A DNA stretch of 64,000 nucleotides from Thalassotalea euphylliae (lineage in GTDB: Bacteria > Pseudomonadota > Gammaproteobacteria > Enterobacterales > Alteromonadaceae), in the NCBI RefSeq assembly GCF_003390395.1, contig NZ_QUOV01000001.1, positions 4,030,001 to 4,094,000 on the forward strand, read 5' to 3'. The notes under the pieces were generated by a model. It had not been told where the DNA came from. It worked only from the letters and a program-made list of their open reading frames with translations, and made no database searches. Numbering within the stretch: position 1 is the first letter of the stretch; the number at the start of each line of letters is the position of its first letter. Below are positions 42,963 to 53,209 of the stretch, one piece after another. Made by a program: the position numbers and the translations under genes.

Positions 42963-43074
42963 ATAAACAAATCCTTTTGCGCATAAATTAGGTTAAAGCA
43001 AGAATAGCTTGCAGTATGCAAGCCCCTATTCAGATGATAGCAAAGCTCTTGATGTAATAAGCGACAAGCAATAA

Positions 43075-43101
43075 AAAAGGCCACAAAATATGTGGCCTTT
43101 T
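43075..43101 (-). terminator. Intrinsic terminator after hflC
   Basis: Perfect stem AAAAGGCCACA/TGTGGCCTTTT with loop AAATA. It ends the long hfl transcript and separates it from the prepilin gene. Confidence 0.9.
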
Positions 43102-43171
43102 AGGCAAATTAAGTAACTCACTTAACACAAAGTTTTAACCCAAGGCTTAAACCCCAGTTTTTAACCTTAAG

Positions 43172-44056
43172 TTATTTACCTTGTTTACCGTTTTTCAGGT
43201 AATTGAAGAAGTCACTGTCAGGTTTAACAACCATGATATCGCTTTTGTTGTTAAAGCTGTTCTCGTATGCTTCTAAACTACGGAAAAATGAATAAAACTC
43301 GGCGTCTTTACTGTATGCATTAGCATAAACTTTTGCTGCAGTCGCATCGCCATCACCGCGAATTTGCTGAGCATTCTTCTGCGCATCAGCCAACATTACG
43401 GTGACTTTTGCATCAATTTCTGCACGAATGATTTCTGACTGCTCTTGGCCTTTCGAACGGTGTTCTTTAGCTACCGCGTTACGTTCAGCACGCATACGTT
43501 CAAAGATTGAGTTACTCACCTCATTTGGTAAGTTAATCGCTTTTACACGTACGTCAATAACTTCAATACCTAAGTCATCACGGCTACTCTCAGCACTCTC
43601 ACGCGCTTTCGCCATCAAACCGTCACGGTCACCCGAAACAATTTCTTGAATAGTGCGAGTACCAAACTCAGTACGCAGGCCGTTGTTTACTTTCTGCTTC
43701 AATAAGATGGAGGCTTGATCAAAGCTACCCGAAGTACGTAAGTAAAATCTTGAAAAGTCAACAATACGCCATTTCACGTATGAATCGACCATCAAATCTT
43801 TTTTCTCAGCAGTAACAAAGCGATCTGGCGCTTCATCTAGCGTTTGAATACGAGCATCTAAGCGTTTTACATTTTCAATTAATGGAATTTTGAAGTGCAA
43901 ACCTGGCTCGTAAATACGCATTTCGCCTGTAGCAGCGTCTCGCTTAATTTTTGAGAATTGGAAAACAATGCCACGTTGGCCTTCAGGCACTACGAACACT
44001 GACGATACAACCAAAATAAACAGTAGTGCAATTGCTGTCACAATAAAGTTTTTCAT
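43172..44056 (-). CDS. hflC: HflC, modulator of FtsH protease
   Basis: A 294-residue SPFH/band-7 protein. One N-terminal transmembrane helix (about residues 4-21), then the band-7 domain facing the periplasm (VVPEGQRGIVFQFSKIKRD, GLHFKIPLIENVKRLDAR) and a coiled coil (RAERNAVAKEHRSKGQEQSEIIRAEID). It forms the HflKC cage that houses FtsH. It lies 3 bp after hflK. Confidence 0.97.
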   Translation of the reverse strand: MKNFIVTAIALLFILVVSSVFVVPEGQRGIVFQFSKIKRDAATGEMRIYEPGLHFKIPLIENVKRLDARIQTLDEAPDRFVTAEKKDLMVDSYVKWRIVDFSRFYLRTSGSFDQASILLKQKVNNGLRTEFGTRTIQEIVSGDRDGLMAKARESAESSRDDLGIEVIDVRVKAINLPNEVSNSIFERMRAERNAVAKEHRSKGQEQSEIIRAEIDAKVTVMLADAQKNAQQIRGDGDATAAKVYANAYSKDAEFYSFFRSLEAYENSFNNKSDIMVVKPDSDFFNYLKNGKQGK

Positions 44057-44059
44057 TGC

Positions 44060-45217
44060 TTAGTTTCTCCCACTGTTGAATCGGTCATTGCGACCAGTGT
44101 TGCTAGTTGGTGACGAGTTTTTGCCCGTACTAGCAGGTACACTGCTCACTGATGACGGAACGATACGTGTTGGTGCGGCTTGCTGCTGCATGATTTTGTC
44201 CAGTGGTAGGTACATCATGTTATTACCACCTTCAACATCAACCATTACCTTGCTGGTATTGCCGTATACTTTTTCCATGCTTGCCAAGTACATACGCTGA
44301 CGAGTCACGTCTGGCGCAGCCTGATATTCAGGTAAAATTTTCTCAAAACGAGCGACGGCACCTTCTGCTTCAAGCACGGTTTGTTCTTTATACGCAAGTG
44401 CCTCTTGCTCCATACGGTTTACACGACCACGTGCTCGTGGTTCGATACTACGCGCATAAGCTTCAGCTTCTTGAATAAAACGTTCTTCGTCGGCTTGAGC
44501 CGCAATAGCATCATCAAATGCTTCTTTGACTTCTTCTGGTGGACGTGCATCTTTAAAGTTAACGTCAACCACCAGTAAACCTAAGTTGTATGACTCGATA
44601 ATACCGTCAAGTTCTTCACGCACTTTCTGGCGCACTACTTCACGACCACTGGTTAACACATCATCCATTTTCGCGTGGCCAACAACGTAGCGAAGGGCAC
44701 TGTCAAGCGCGTCACTCAAGCTGTTGTCAGCATTAGTTACGCTGAACACATAATCACGAGGATTGATAACGCGGTATTGAATTTCCATTTCAACACGTAC
44801 AACATTTTCATCCTGCGTCAGCATAAAGCCTTCTGCACGAATGTCGCGAGTCGTTTGTACATCCACTGGAATGATGTTTTCAATGAAGGTCCACTTCCAG
44901 CTCAAACCTGGCTCAACAACACCAACATATTCACCAAAACGCAATTTAATGCCACGTTCAGCTTCTTTAATGGTGTAAACACAAGTGAATAGGTAAGCGA
45001 CTAACGCAATAATTAGCGCTAAGGTGACAGCAATGCCTGAGAAATTATTACCTGCACCGCCAGCACTAGCTCCGCCGCCTGATTTCCCACCAAACAGGCC
45101 ATTGAATTTATTGCCTAAATCTTTAAATAAATCGTCTAAATCCGGTGGTCCTTGATTGTTACCACCTTTGTTTTTCCAGGGATCTTTATCGTTATTCCCC
45201 GGCTCATTCCACGCCAT
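44060..45217 (-). CDS. hflK: HflK, modulator of FtsH protease
   Basis: A 385-residue partner of HflC. Gly/Asn-rich cytoplasmic N terminus (MAWNEPGNNDKDPWKNK), one transmembrane helix (about 61-81), a band-7 domain with TIKEAERGIKLRFGEYVGVVEPGLSWKWTF, then a coiled coil and a Ser/Thr/Asn-rich tail. The HflK signature AEAYARSIEPRARGRVNRMEQEA is clear. It is 67 bp after hflX. Confidence 0.97.
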   Translation of the reverse strand: MAWNEPGNNDKDPWKNKGGNNQGPPDLDDLFKDLGNKFNGLFGGKSGGGASAGGAGNNFSGIAVTLALIIALVAYLFTCVYTIKEAERGIKLRFGEYVGVVEPGLSWKWTFIENIIPVDVQTTRDIRAEGFMLTQDENVVRVEMEIQYRVINPRDYVFSVTNADNSLSDALDSALRYVVGHAKMDDVLTSGREVVRQKVREELDGIIESYNLGLLVVDVNFKDARPPEEVKEAFDDAIAAQADEERFIQEAEAYARSIEPRARGRVNRMEQEALAYKEQTVLEAEGAVARFEKILPEYQAAPDVTRQRMYLASMEKVYGNTSKVMVDVEGGNNMMYLPLDKIMQQQAAPTRIVPSSVSSVPASTGKNSSPTSNTGRNDRFNSGRN

Positions 45218-45284
45218 GACGCACTCCGCAACAATGTGACTTTGATATTAAAATTATAAAGAAAGCCAATAATATATCAGCCTG

Positions 45285-46571
45285 TTAACTTTCGATAAAG
45301 CGTTCCACGCTTGCTTTGTCTTGTTTAATCAACCGATTCCACTCTCGCACTGGCAATTTTATATCGACTAAGCAGTTGCCCTGCTCGTCATAATCTTCAT
45401 GTGAAATACAATTAAGTTGGTACAAGGCACCGAGCAACTTGCCTGCAGTAGGGGGGATTTTGAGACTGTGTTTGACCACTTGGCGTCCCATGCGCTCTGC
45501 CAATGCTTCAAATAACAAGTCAACGCCAATATTCGCTTGCGCTGACAACCACACCCTAATTGGCTGACCGTTTTCATCTCTGTCGATACGAGGCTGACAG
45601 TCAGTTAGTTTATCTATTTTGTTACAAATTAATAACTGTGGAACATCACCCGCTTCAATTTCATCCAGCACACTTTGCACTTCATGGATGTTCTCAGAGC
45701 GCCTTTCATCAGCAATATCGATAACATGCAGTAAAAGCTCAGCTTCTCTGGTTTCGGTTAATGTTGCTTTAAAGGCAGCGACTAAGTCATGGGGTAAATG
45801 GCGAATAAAACCAACTGTATCCGCCAAAATAGCACGGCCAACATCTTCGATTTCAATTTTCCGAAGTGTCGGATCAAGCGTGGCAAATAATTGATCAGCA
45901 GCGTATACATTAGCTTGAGTGATCAAATTGAACAGAGTCGACTTTCCTGCATTGGTATAGCCAACCAAGGATAGTGTTGGAATTTCAGCTCTGACCCTTG
46001 AGCGACGACCTTGCTGACGTTGTTTTTCAACTTTTTCAAGGCGCTTACCAATATTGTTCATGCGCTCACGCAATAAACGTCTATCCGTTTCAAGTTGGGT
46101 CTCACCCGGACCACGTAAACCAATACCACCTTTTTGTCGCTCTAAGTGAGTCCAACCGCGGATCAAGCGGGTGCTGATATGTTTTAGTTGAGCAAGCTCA
46201 ACTTGTAACTTACCCTCATGGGTTCGGGCTCTTTGCGCGAAAATATCAAGAATAAGCGTTGTCCGGTCAATAACGCGACACTGACATAAAGCTTCAATAT
46301 TTTTTTCTTGGGAAGGTGAAAGTGCATGGTTAAACAGCACTACGTTAGCTTGATAGAGGTTTACTGCATCAGCAATTTCTTCTGCTTTACCGCTACCAAC
46401 AAAATATTTCGGGTGAGGCGAATTACGCTTACCAGTAACCACTGATAGCGCATTAACGCCAGCAGATGAGACTAACATTTTGAATTCTTGTAGGTCTTCT
46501 CTGCTGCTTTCGTCGGGAAAGTCTACATGAACAAGTATTGCCTGCTCACCTGCTTGATAGCGATCAAACAA
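45285..46571 (-). CDS. hflX: HflX ribosome-associated GTPase
   Basis: Splits stalled or heat-damaged ribosomes. Walker-type GYTNAGKSTLFN, DTVGFIRHLPHDLV and NKIDKL are the G motifs; the N-terminal domain has HPKYFVGSGKAEEI and ALSPSQEKN. The start chosen is TTG at 46571, which gives MFDRYQAGEQAILVH, the exact family N terminus, with GGAG 7 bases upstream. A longer frame back to 46601 would add ten residues without support. 428 residues result. It is 39 bp after hfq. Confidence 0.95.
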   Translation of the reverse strand: MFDRYQAGEQAILVHVDFPDESSREDLQEFKMLVSSAGVNALSVVTGKRNSPHPKYFVGSGKAEEIADAVNLYQANVVLFNHALSPSQEKNIEALCQCRVIDRTTLILDIFAQRARTHEGKLQVELAQLKHISTRLIRGWTHLERQKGGIGLRGPGETQLETDRRLLRERMNNIGKRLEKVEKQRQQGRRSRVRAEIPTLSLVGYTNAGKSTLFNLITQANVYAADQLFATLDPTLRKIEIEDVGRAILADTVGFIRHLPHDLVAAFKATLTETREAELLLHVIDIADERRSENIHEVQSVLDEIEAGDVPQLLICNKIDKLTDCQPRIDRDENGQPIRVWLSAQANIGVDLLFEALAERMGRQVVKHSLKIPPTAGKLLGALYQLNCISHEDYDEQGNCLVDIKLPVREWNRLIKQDKASVERFIES

Positions 46572-46610
46572 ATGAGCAACTCCATACAATACCGAATGCA
46601 ATCATGGAAA

Positions 46611-46859
46611 TTAACTGTCCTGATTAAAGTCAGGCTGCCCTTGAGGTGCTGTATTTACTGCGCGAGCAGGAACTACGGTGGAAATAGCGTGTTTGTATAC
46701 CATTTGACTCACGGTATTTTTAAGTAAGATAACAAATTGGTCAAACGACTCAACTTGCCCTTGTAATTTAATACCGTTAACTAAGTAAATTGCTACAGGA
46801 ATGCGATCACGACGAAGCGCATTTAAAAATGGGTCTTGTAAAGATTGCCCCTTTGCCAT
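46611..46859 (-). CDS. hfq: RNA chaperone Hfq
   Basis: An 82-residue Sm-like protein that forms hexamers and pairs small RNAs with mRNAs. [34 protein letters not shown], with Gln8, Asp9 and Phe42 regions, and the Sm2 motif YKHAIS are intact. The C-terminal tail is short compared with enterics (about 15 residues after the Sm core). A minus-strand promoter may lie in the 91 bp upstream. Confidence 0.98.
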   Translation of the reverse strand: MAKGQSLQDPFLNALRRDRIPVAIYLVNGIKLQGQVESFDQFVILLKNTVSQMVYKHAISTVVPARAVNTAPQGQPDFNQDS

Positions 46860-46950
46860 TCTTTGGCCCCTTTTGTTATTGTTAGATAAATTAAGCTAAA
46901 AAGTTTTTATTAATCAAATAGTCAGTAACAAGCTTAGTATAATACAAAGA

Positions 46951-47886
46951 TTAAAGTTTGCTCACTGCCGACAATACTTGTTGTAGGTTAGTACTATCTT
47001 CCATGTCTAACCGATGTAAATTTGGCCAACTCCTTAACCAAGTTAGCTGTCTTTTTGCCAGCTGTCTAGTGGCACAGACGCCACGGAACACCATTTCTTC
47101 GAAATCGCATTCACCATTAAGATGTTGCCACATTTGACGATACCCTACACATCGAATTGATGGTAGGTCTTCGTGCAAATCTCCCCGAGATTTAAGCTTA
47201 ACTACTTCTTGCTTGAAATCTTGTCCAATCATTTGATTGAAACGCAGTTCAATACGCTGATGCAAGGTTGCGCGATCTGCAGGCGCTATCGCAAATTGTA
47301 AAACATCTCCTTGTAGGGTATCACCTTTTATTGCCGTTAATTGTGTCAAAGTGTTTCCCGTCAAACGGAACACTTCTAATGCACGCGTTAATCGCTGCGG
47401 GTCATTGGGATGAATACGCTCAGCCGAAACAGGATCGACTTGCTTAAGCTCATCATGCAAATATTCCCAACCGTTAATTTGCGCTTGCTGATTAATTTCG
47501 GCGCGCACTGCTGGCGATGCCTCTGGCAATGGCGATATGCCATCAATCAGACTTTTAAAGTACATCATAGTTCCACCAACAAGCAGTGGAATTTTACCCT
47601 GTGCGCGAATATCAGCGATTTCACGCAGCGCATCACGACAAAAATCAGCCGCAGAGTAACTTTCACTCGGATCGATAATATCAATCAAGCGGTGCGGGTA
47701 CTGTGCTTGTTCTTCCGCCGTTGGTTTAGCGGTGCCAATATCCATTCCTTGATAAACTAGCGCCGAGTCAACACTAATGATCTCGCACGGTAAGGCATCA
47801 TAAAGTGCCATTGCAAGTGCCGTTTTGCCAGAAGCCGTAGGCCCCATTAAACAAATAACAGGAGGTTGTTTATCAAGGTTTGTCAT
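46951..47886 (-). CDS. miaA: tRNA dimethylallyltransferase
   Basis: Prenylates A37 of tRNAs that read UNN codons. The 311 residues show [14 protein letters not shown] (P-loop), [43 protein letters not shown] and [12 protein letters not shown]. It follows mutL by 6 bp and precedes hfq, as in E. coli. Confidence 0.98.
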   Translation of the reverse strand: MTNLDKQPPVICLMGPTASGKTALAMALYDALPCEIISVDSALVYQGMDIGTAKPTAEEQAQYPHRLIDIIDPSESYSAADFCRDALREIADIRAQGKIPLLVGGTMMYFKSLIDGISPLPEASPAVRAEINQQAQINGWEYLHDELKQVDPVSAERIHPNDPQRLTRALEVFRLTGNTLTQLTAIKGDTLQGDVLQFAIAPADRATLHQRIELRFNQMIGQDFKQEVVKLKSRGDLHEDLPSIRCVGYRQMWQHLNGECDFEEMVFRGVCATRQLAKRQLTWLRSWPNLHRLDMEDSTNLQQVLSAVSKL

Positions 47887-47892
47887 ATCTTT

Positions 47893-49830
47893 CTAGTGTA
47901 GTTGAGATATCGCAGAAGTAAGGTCAACCGCGACGGATTTCAAGTCACATACTTGATTTAATTGGTCTCCTAGCACGGTTTCTGCTTGCAACCACAATTG
48001 CTTGGCACTGGCTGTATCAAAGTTTTTCGGCGTCATTAAAGCGGCAAATTGTTGTCTAAATGCATTGCTAAGCTCTGCGTCTGAAGGGTCACTACTACTT
48101 GTGTAATCAAGCATTTGCTCAATTAGTGTTTGCATGCAACTAGCAACATCGTGCTCGCGTAACATGGCCGGAAATTGACGAATTTGCACCTTTTTACCCG
48201 CCTGAATCTGCACGCCAATGCCCGCTTGTTCGATTAATGCCATATGGCTATTCAGCCAACTAACCGATTGCTCACTCATGTTCAGTACAATTGGCAACAG
48301 CAATGGTTGGCTGGTTAACCCTTGCTGCCAACGTTGTTCCACCAGCACTTGGTTAACGGCCATTGCGACATCAGCCAGTTTAACCACGGCCAACGATTGT
48401 TTACGATTTATTAAGGCGACTTGCTCATCAACTAGATGCAAAAATTGTGGATGCTCAATTACAGGCTGAGCGCCCGGCGAGTTTTCGGCTGCCTTATGTT
48501 CGACGGCTTGGTTTTCATTGGCTTTGCTTTCGACGACTTTAGGCGTCATCAATGCTTGATAACTCTGCGCGGCTTGGCGAATATCTGCGCTATTGGATGA
48601 ATGAGAGGCGTGATAGCCTGATGAGCTAGCTGACGAATTTCCTGTTAACCGAGCAGAACTATAGCCCATCGGCGAAGCTTCACCCACATGCTCTGCCCGT
48701 CTTAGCGGCGCAACATAGTCTCGCGAATCATCATTGGCATTTGCGCCCTGCTCAGGGGCCAGTGCAGCCAAGCCTTGCTCTGTACCTTCTTGAATAAAGG
48801 TTTCATCACCAGCTAGAGGAACTTGCTGCGAGAGCGCTTGCTGTAAAGCTTGCTGGCAAACAGTGTAAATAAAATCATGGACGTAGCGCCCTTGATGGAA
48901 GCGCACTTCGTGTTTGGCTGGGTGAACATTCACGTCCACTTCTTTGTGATCTAAATTTAAGAACAGTACGAATGCTGGATAACTATCGTTAGGGATCCAA
49001 TCAGAAAATGCTTGGCGAATACCGTGATTAATCAGCTTATCGCGCATCATGCGTCCGTTGACGTAGCTGTAACATAAATCATTTTGACTTCGATGTTGCT
49101 CAGGATGCGCTAGCCAGCCCCACAAGTGCAATCCATCATGCTGGCAATCAACAGTGACCGCTTGCTCGATAAACTTTTGCCCACAAATCATCCCAACACG
49201 TTTAGCATACTGCGCCGAGTTTTTTATTGCGCGGTATTGGCGAATCATTTTGCCATTGTGAGTGAGCGAGAAGCTCACATCGAAACGCGCCAGCGCGATA
49301 CGGCGCAACACTTCATCAATGTGAGTAAACTCGGTTTTTTCGGTCCGCAAAAACTTACGGCGTGCAGGTGTGTTAAAGAATAGATCATTAACTTCAATGG
49401 TGGTGCCATTGGGGTGCGCGGCGGGTTGCACCGTCACAGCCATATCTCGGCCAGTTGCGAAAGCTTGCCACGCATTTTCCTGCTCTGCTGGTTTTGAAGT
49501 TAAGGTTAAGCGTGCAACTGAGCTAATACTCGCTAGCGCTTCACCGCGAAAACCAAGGCTGGCAATTGCTTCCAAGTCATCAAGATCTTTAATTTTACTG
49601 GTTGCATGACGGCTTAAAGCTAACGTCAGCTCGTCTTTCGCAATACCCTTGCCATTGTCAGCAATGCGAATCAGCTTAGCCCCGCCTTTTTCGATGTCGA
49701 TGGCTATTTTGGTCGCGCCAGCATCCAAGCTATTTTCTATTAACTCTTTCACTACTGATGCCGGACGCTCAACCACTTCACCCGCGGCAATTTGGTTTGC
49801 CAAGCGGGCTGGTAAAATCTCAATCGCCAT
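47893..49830 (-). CDS. mutL: DNA mismatch repair protein MutL
   Basis: A GHKL ATPase that couples MutS to MutH. The 645 residues begin with EILPARLANQIAAGEVVERP and hold VKELIENSLDAGA (ATP-binding Asn/Asp), IADNGKGI, HATSKI and LGFRGEALASI. A low-complexity Ser/Ala/Glu linker (about 350-460) leads to the dimerisation domain. The endonuclease motif DQHAxxERxxxE is not present, as expected in a species with Dam methylation. It is 2 bp after amiB. Confidence 0.97.
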   Translation of the reverse strand: MAIEILPARLANQIAAGEVVERPASVVKELIENSLDAGATKIAIDIEKGGAKLIRIADNGKGIAKDELTLALSRHATSKIKDLDDLEAIASLGFRGEALASISSVARLTLTSKPAEQENAWQAFATGRDMAVTVQPAAHPNGTTIEVNDLFFNTPARRKFLRTEKTEFTHIDEVLRRIALARFDVSFSLTHNGKMIRQYRAIKNSAQYAKRVGMICGQKFIEQAVTVDCQHDGLHLWGWLAHPEQHRSQNDLCYSYVNGRMMRDKLINHGIRQAFSDWIPNDSYPAFVLFLNLDHKEVDVNVHPAKHEVRFHQGRYVHDFIYTVCQQALQQALSQQVPLAGDETFIQEGTEQGLAALAPEQGANANDDSRDYVAPLRRAEHVGEASPMGYSSARLTGNSSASSSGYHASHSSNSADIRQAAQSYQALMTPKVVESKANENQAVEHKAAENSPGAQPVIEHPQFLHLVDEQVALINRKQSLAVVKLADVAMAVNQVLVEQRWQQGLTSQPLLLPIVLNMSEQSVSWLNSHMALIEQAGIGVQIQAGKKVQIRQFPAMLREHDVASCMQTLIEQMLDYTSSSDPSDAELSNAFRQQFAALMTPKNFDTASAKQLWLQAETVLGDQLNQVCDLKSVAVDLTSAISQLH

Positions 49831-49832
49831 TG

Positions 49833-51149
49833 TTAAGCTCGAGGAATTTTTAGGGTTTGCCCAATACGTACTGTATTGCTGCTAAGATTATTTGCTGATT
49901 TTAGCTGACCAACAGAGACCTTATATCGCTGCGCAAGTACCGACAGCGATTCTCCCTTGGCAACACGGTGCTTTTTATAGCCTGTTGACGCGTATAATGT
50001 GTCAGCTGGGGGTGCATCCATAAAGTAATTATGGACTGCTGTTAAAATGGCTTTTGCCAATTTTTGCTGGTGTTTGTCACTATTTAAATTGCGCTCTTCC
50101 GCAGGGTTAGAGATAAAGCCCGTTTCAATTAGCACCGATGGAATATCAGAAGACTTTAAGACGGCAAGGCTCAAGCCTTCAGGACGCTTCTTATGCATTC
50201 TGGTCACTTTCTTCAGCTCTTTAACCGCTTGTTCAGCAAAGTCATAGCTGCTTGCCATGGTGTGCTCTTTTTTCATATCAGCAAGCGTGAGCGCTAAGTT
50301 TTTGTCTTTGGTTTTTCTAATGGTATCGCCTGCACCGCCAAGCAGCTCAGACTCTTTCTGGCGATTAGCAATCCACTTGGCAAATTCAGAGTTTGCGCGA
50401 CGCGGATCTTGCACCAGCACAGATGCGCCTCTTGGCTGTGGTGAAGTAAAGGCGTCAGCGTGAATAGAAATAAGTAAATCAGCTTTGTATTTGCGGGCTA
50501 GCTGAGTCTTACGATTATGGTTAATGTAGTAGTCGCCAGTTCGAATAAGCTTAGCGCTCAAGCCTTTTTTACTGTTAATCAGTTTGGCTAACTTTTTTGA
50601 GATGTTAAGCGTAACGTGTTTTTCATACGTTCCCCGCGGGCCAATTGAGCCGGGATCTTCGCCACCATGGCCAGCAACAATGGCAATCACAATGTCGCGT
50701 TTCTTCTTGCTTTCAACACGAACCGTGCGCTTTTCTAATGATTTTTTATCGTATAAATCAACGACAAGACGGTTTCCGTATTGGCCTGCAGGGGCTAATG
50801 GAAAAATGGTAGTTTGATAGCTTTGCGCTAATTCCATGACGACGCGAGTGGCACCTTTGTGCTTAGCTTTACTCGTACGTATTTTTAAAATGCGCTTATC
50901 ATTTTTTGCCAGCTTGCTTAACTCAACGGCATTCGCACTATTTTTAAAGTCGATAACTAAACGGTTAGGGCCCGATAAACTGAAATAGCTGTAATCTGGT
51001 TTTTTTGACAAATCAAAAACGACACGGGTATTTTCCGGTGCAGGCCACACCCGAACACCATTAATTTTGTTACTGGCTAGAACATTTAAGCTCACTAACC
51101 AGAGGGTTAGCAGCAATGCATACATCCAGCTAGAGCGCTGCCCAATCAT
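49833..51149 (-). CDS. amiB: N-acetylmuramoyl-L-alanine amidase AmiB
   Basis: Periplasmic zinc amidase that splits septal peptidoglycan. 438 residues: signal peptide (to about residue 26), AMIN domain (NKINGVRVWPAPENTRVVFDL, about 28-140), Amidase_3 domain (IVAGHGGEDPGSIGP with the zinc His, EKHVTLNIS, SIHADAF, VLIETGFISN) and one C-terminal LysM (about 393-438). Conserved place between tsaE and mutL. Confidence 0.97.
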   Translation of the reverse strand: MIGQRSSWMYALLLTLWLVSLNVLASNKINGVRVWPAPENTRVVFDLSKKPDYSYFSLSGPNRLVIDFKNSANAVELSKLAKNDKRILKIRTSKAKHKGATRVVMELAQSYQTTIFPLAPAGQYGNRLVVDLYDKKSLEKRTVRVESKKKRDIVIAIVAGHGGEDPGSIGPRGTYEKHVTLNISKKLAKLINSKKGLSAKLIRTGDYYINHNRKTQLARKYKADLLISIHADAFTSPQPRGASVLVQDPRRANSEFAKWIANRQKESELLGGAGDTIRKTKDKNLALTLADMKKEHTMASSYDFAEQAVKELKKVTRMHKKRPEGLSLAVLKSSDIPSVLIETGFISNPAEERNLNSDKHQQKLAKAILTAVHNYFMDAPPADTLYASTGYKKHRVAKGESLSVLAQRYKVSVGQLKSANNLSSNTVRIGQTLKIPRA

Positions 51150-51671
51150 CTATTCGTCTGTACCTTGTAAACGAGTGCCTTGCAAGTGAGTTCCCTGATA
51201 ATGACTAGCTAAGGTATTGAGTACTTGGTTACCCAGCTCAGATTGACTCGTTAAGGTAACAGTACGTTGTTCCGCTTGATAAGCTAAATCAATAATAAGA
51301 TCTGGCCCTGCCAGCAGCCCTTGGCCTTTTTCTGGCCACTCAATAAAACTACAACTATTGTCGCTAAAGTAATCTCTTATCCCCATAAACTCAAGTTCTT
51401 CAGGGTCAGCTAATCGATAAAGATCAAAGTGATAGACTTGCCAAGGTGATAATTCATAGGGCTCAACTAAGGTGTAAGTCGGGCTTTTTACATTCCCTTG
51501 GTGGCCCATACCACGCACAAAGCCTCTGGTTAACGTTGTTTTGCCAGCACCCAAGTCACCGTTTAAATAAACGGTAATACCTTTTTGGATATCGCGTTTA
51601 ACGACCTCTGCTAATGCTGTACCTAAGCCTACCGTTGCCGCTTCATCAGCAAGGAAATATTGTTTTTTCAT
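51150..51671 (-). CDS. tsaE: tRNA t6A synthesis ATPase TsaE
   Basis: Accessory ATPase of the TsaBCDE complex for t6A37. The 173 residues include LNGDLGAGKTTLTRGF (P-loop), SPTYTLVEPY and HFDLYRLADPEELEFMG. The C terminus carries a short repeat (GTHLQGTRLQGT) of no known meaning. Its stop abuts the amiB start and it lies 4 bp after nnr. Confidence 0.96.
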   Translation of the reverse strand: MKKQYFLADEAATVGLGTALAEVVKRDIQKGITVYLNGDLGAGKTTLTRGFVRGMGHQGNVKSPTYTLVEPYELSPWQVYHFDLYRLADPEELEFMGIRDYFSDNSCSFIEWPEKGQGLLAGPDLIIDLAYQAEQRTVTLTSQSELGNQVLNTLASHYQGTHLQGTRLQGTDE

Positions 51672-51675
51672 AGAG

Positions 51676-53196
51676 TTAATATTGGTTTACTAATTGTCTT
51701 ATCGGCTCAAATAAGTCGCTGGCTAGCAAGCCGCGCATACCGATGTTTTGAGTAACGAGTTCTGCAGCTTGACCGTGAATGCTAACCGCAAGCCTTGTTG
51801 CGTCCATCATCGAGCCTGTTTGTAATATCAATGCCGCTATTATGCCTGATAATACATCGCCCATGCCACCCGATGCCATACCCGCATTACCCGTGGTGTT
51901 TACAATCACTTTCTGGCCATCGCCAATTAAACTACCCGCGCCCTTCAACACGCAAATACCACCATATTTTTGCGCTATGGCCGTTACCGCACCAAAGCGA
52001 TCTGCTTCAATTGTCGCAATATCACAGTCGAGTAAAAAGGCCGCTTCGCCTGGGTGAGGCGTTAGCACCCAATTATTGCTGAAGGCGCGCAGTGATTTCA
52101 TCGCGAACAAAGCATCAGCATCGACAACCATTGGCTTGTCGGCTTTGAGTGCTGCCTGCATCAGCTGATTTGCCCAAGCATCACGCCCCAAACCCGGACC
52201 GATCAAAATGACTTTCGCTTTCTCAACAAAAGAAGAGGAGATCAAGCGCTCTGGCTCACTTGGTGCCAGCATTAGCTCCGGTCGCCCCTGAACCACAATC
52301 GCTTGGTTTTCTTGATGACAAGCCACTGCGACGAGAGAGGCACCTGTTCTAAGTGATGATTCGGCGGCCATACGTATCGCACCAGGCATTCCTAAGTTTC
52401 CGCCCATTGCCAACACCAAACCAATACTGCCTTTGTGAATGGTTGGCCGTCTTGGTGTAATAGCTGGCAGCCCAGATGTTCCTTGAGCAAATGCCTGCGC
52501 AGGAATGGTTTGCACAAACTCAGTTTGCACGTCCAAGGTTGCGAGCCATAAATCACCAATATAATTCGCAGCTTTACCGGTCAGTAACCCTTGTTTTAAA
52601 ACAATGAAAGTCACCGTAAAATCGGCTGCGACAGCCACATTTTCGACATGCCCTGTGGTCGCACAAAGACCTGATGGAATATCGAGACTAATAATTTGGC
52701 TGTAGTGCTCATTGATCGTCGTCAGCAGTTGCTGCCATGCGCGAGTAAGTTTCCCCTTTAACCCAATGCCAAAAATGGCATCGACTAGCCAGTCTCCCTC
52801 GAATGCTGCGATCATCTTGTTCGCTTTCGCCAAATCCGGTTCAAACCTGAGGTTAACACTGTCTTGATCAAGCATTGCCAAGGCTTTAGCTGCATCTCCA
52901 GTGATCTTCTCTTCGTCAGCAAGGACTAATAAAGACACCATAAAACCAGCCGCTGCACAATGACGGGCAAGCACATAGCCATCACCACCATTGTTGCCTT
53001 TGCCCGCCACAATCAGCACAGAGCTTGCTTGTTCAGCCTGTTGGCTGAGCAGCTCAAAAGCTGCTCGCCCTGCCGACTTCATCAATTCAAAGAGCGGAAT
53101 ACCCTTAGCGTCAGCTGCCGCAGCTTCATTCGAGAGTACTTGATTCGCACTGTATACTGGCTGTGGTAAACTAGCCGTCAATTTCATTACTTCCAT
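51676..53196 (-). CDS. nnr: Bifunctional NAD(P)H-hydrate epimerase / dehydratase
   Basis: Repairs hydrated NADH and NADPH. The 506 residues hold an N-terminal epimerase domain (VLIVAGKGNNGGDGYVLARH, DAIFGIGL, SLDIPSGL) and a C-terminal ADP-dependent dehydratase domain (GPGLGRD, VVDADAL, LTPHPGEAAFLL, VLKGAGSLI and NTTGNAGMASGGMGDVLSGIIAA). First gene of the nnr-to-hflC run; it diverges from queG across 13 bp, so the two promoters must overlap coding sequence or each other. Confidence 0.97.
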   Translation of the reverse strand: MEVMKLTASLPQPVYSANQVLSNEAAAADAKGIPLFELMKSAGRAAFELLSQQAEQASSVLIVAGKGNNGGDGYVLARHCAAAGFMVSLLVLADEEKITGDAAKALAMLDQDSVNLRFEPDLAKANKMIAAFEGDWLVDAIFGIGLKGKLTRAWQQLLTTINEHYSQIISLDIPSGLCATTGHVENVAVAADFTVTFIVLKQGLLTGKAANYIGDLWLATLDVQTEFVQTIPAQAFAQGTSGLPAITPRRPTIHKGSIGLVLAMGGNLGMPGAIRMAAESSLRTGASLVAVACHQENQAIVVQGRPELMLAPSEPERLISSSFVEKAKVILIGPGLGRDAWANQLMQAALKADKPMVVDADALFAMKSLRAFSNNWVLTPHPGEAAFLLDCDIATIEADRFGAVTAIAQKYGGICVLKGAGSLIGDGQKVIVNTTGNAGMASGGMGDVLSGIIAALILQTGSMMDATRLAVSIHGQAAELVTQNIGMRGLLASDLFEPIRQLVNQY

Positions 53197-53209
53197 TTTT
53201 TACTCGCCA

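Noticed and set aside
47893..49830. MutL as an endonuclease-type mismatch repair protein
   Set aside because: The DQHAxxERxxxE motif is not present, and dam is in the window.
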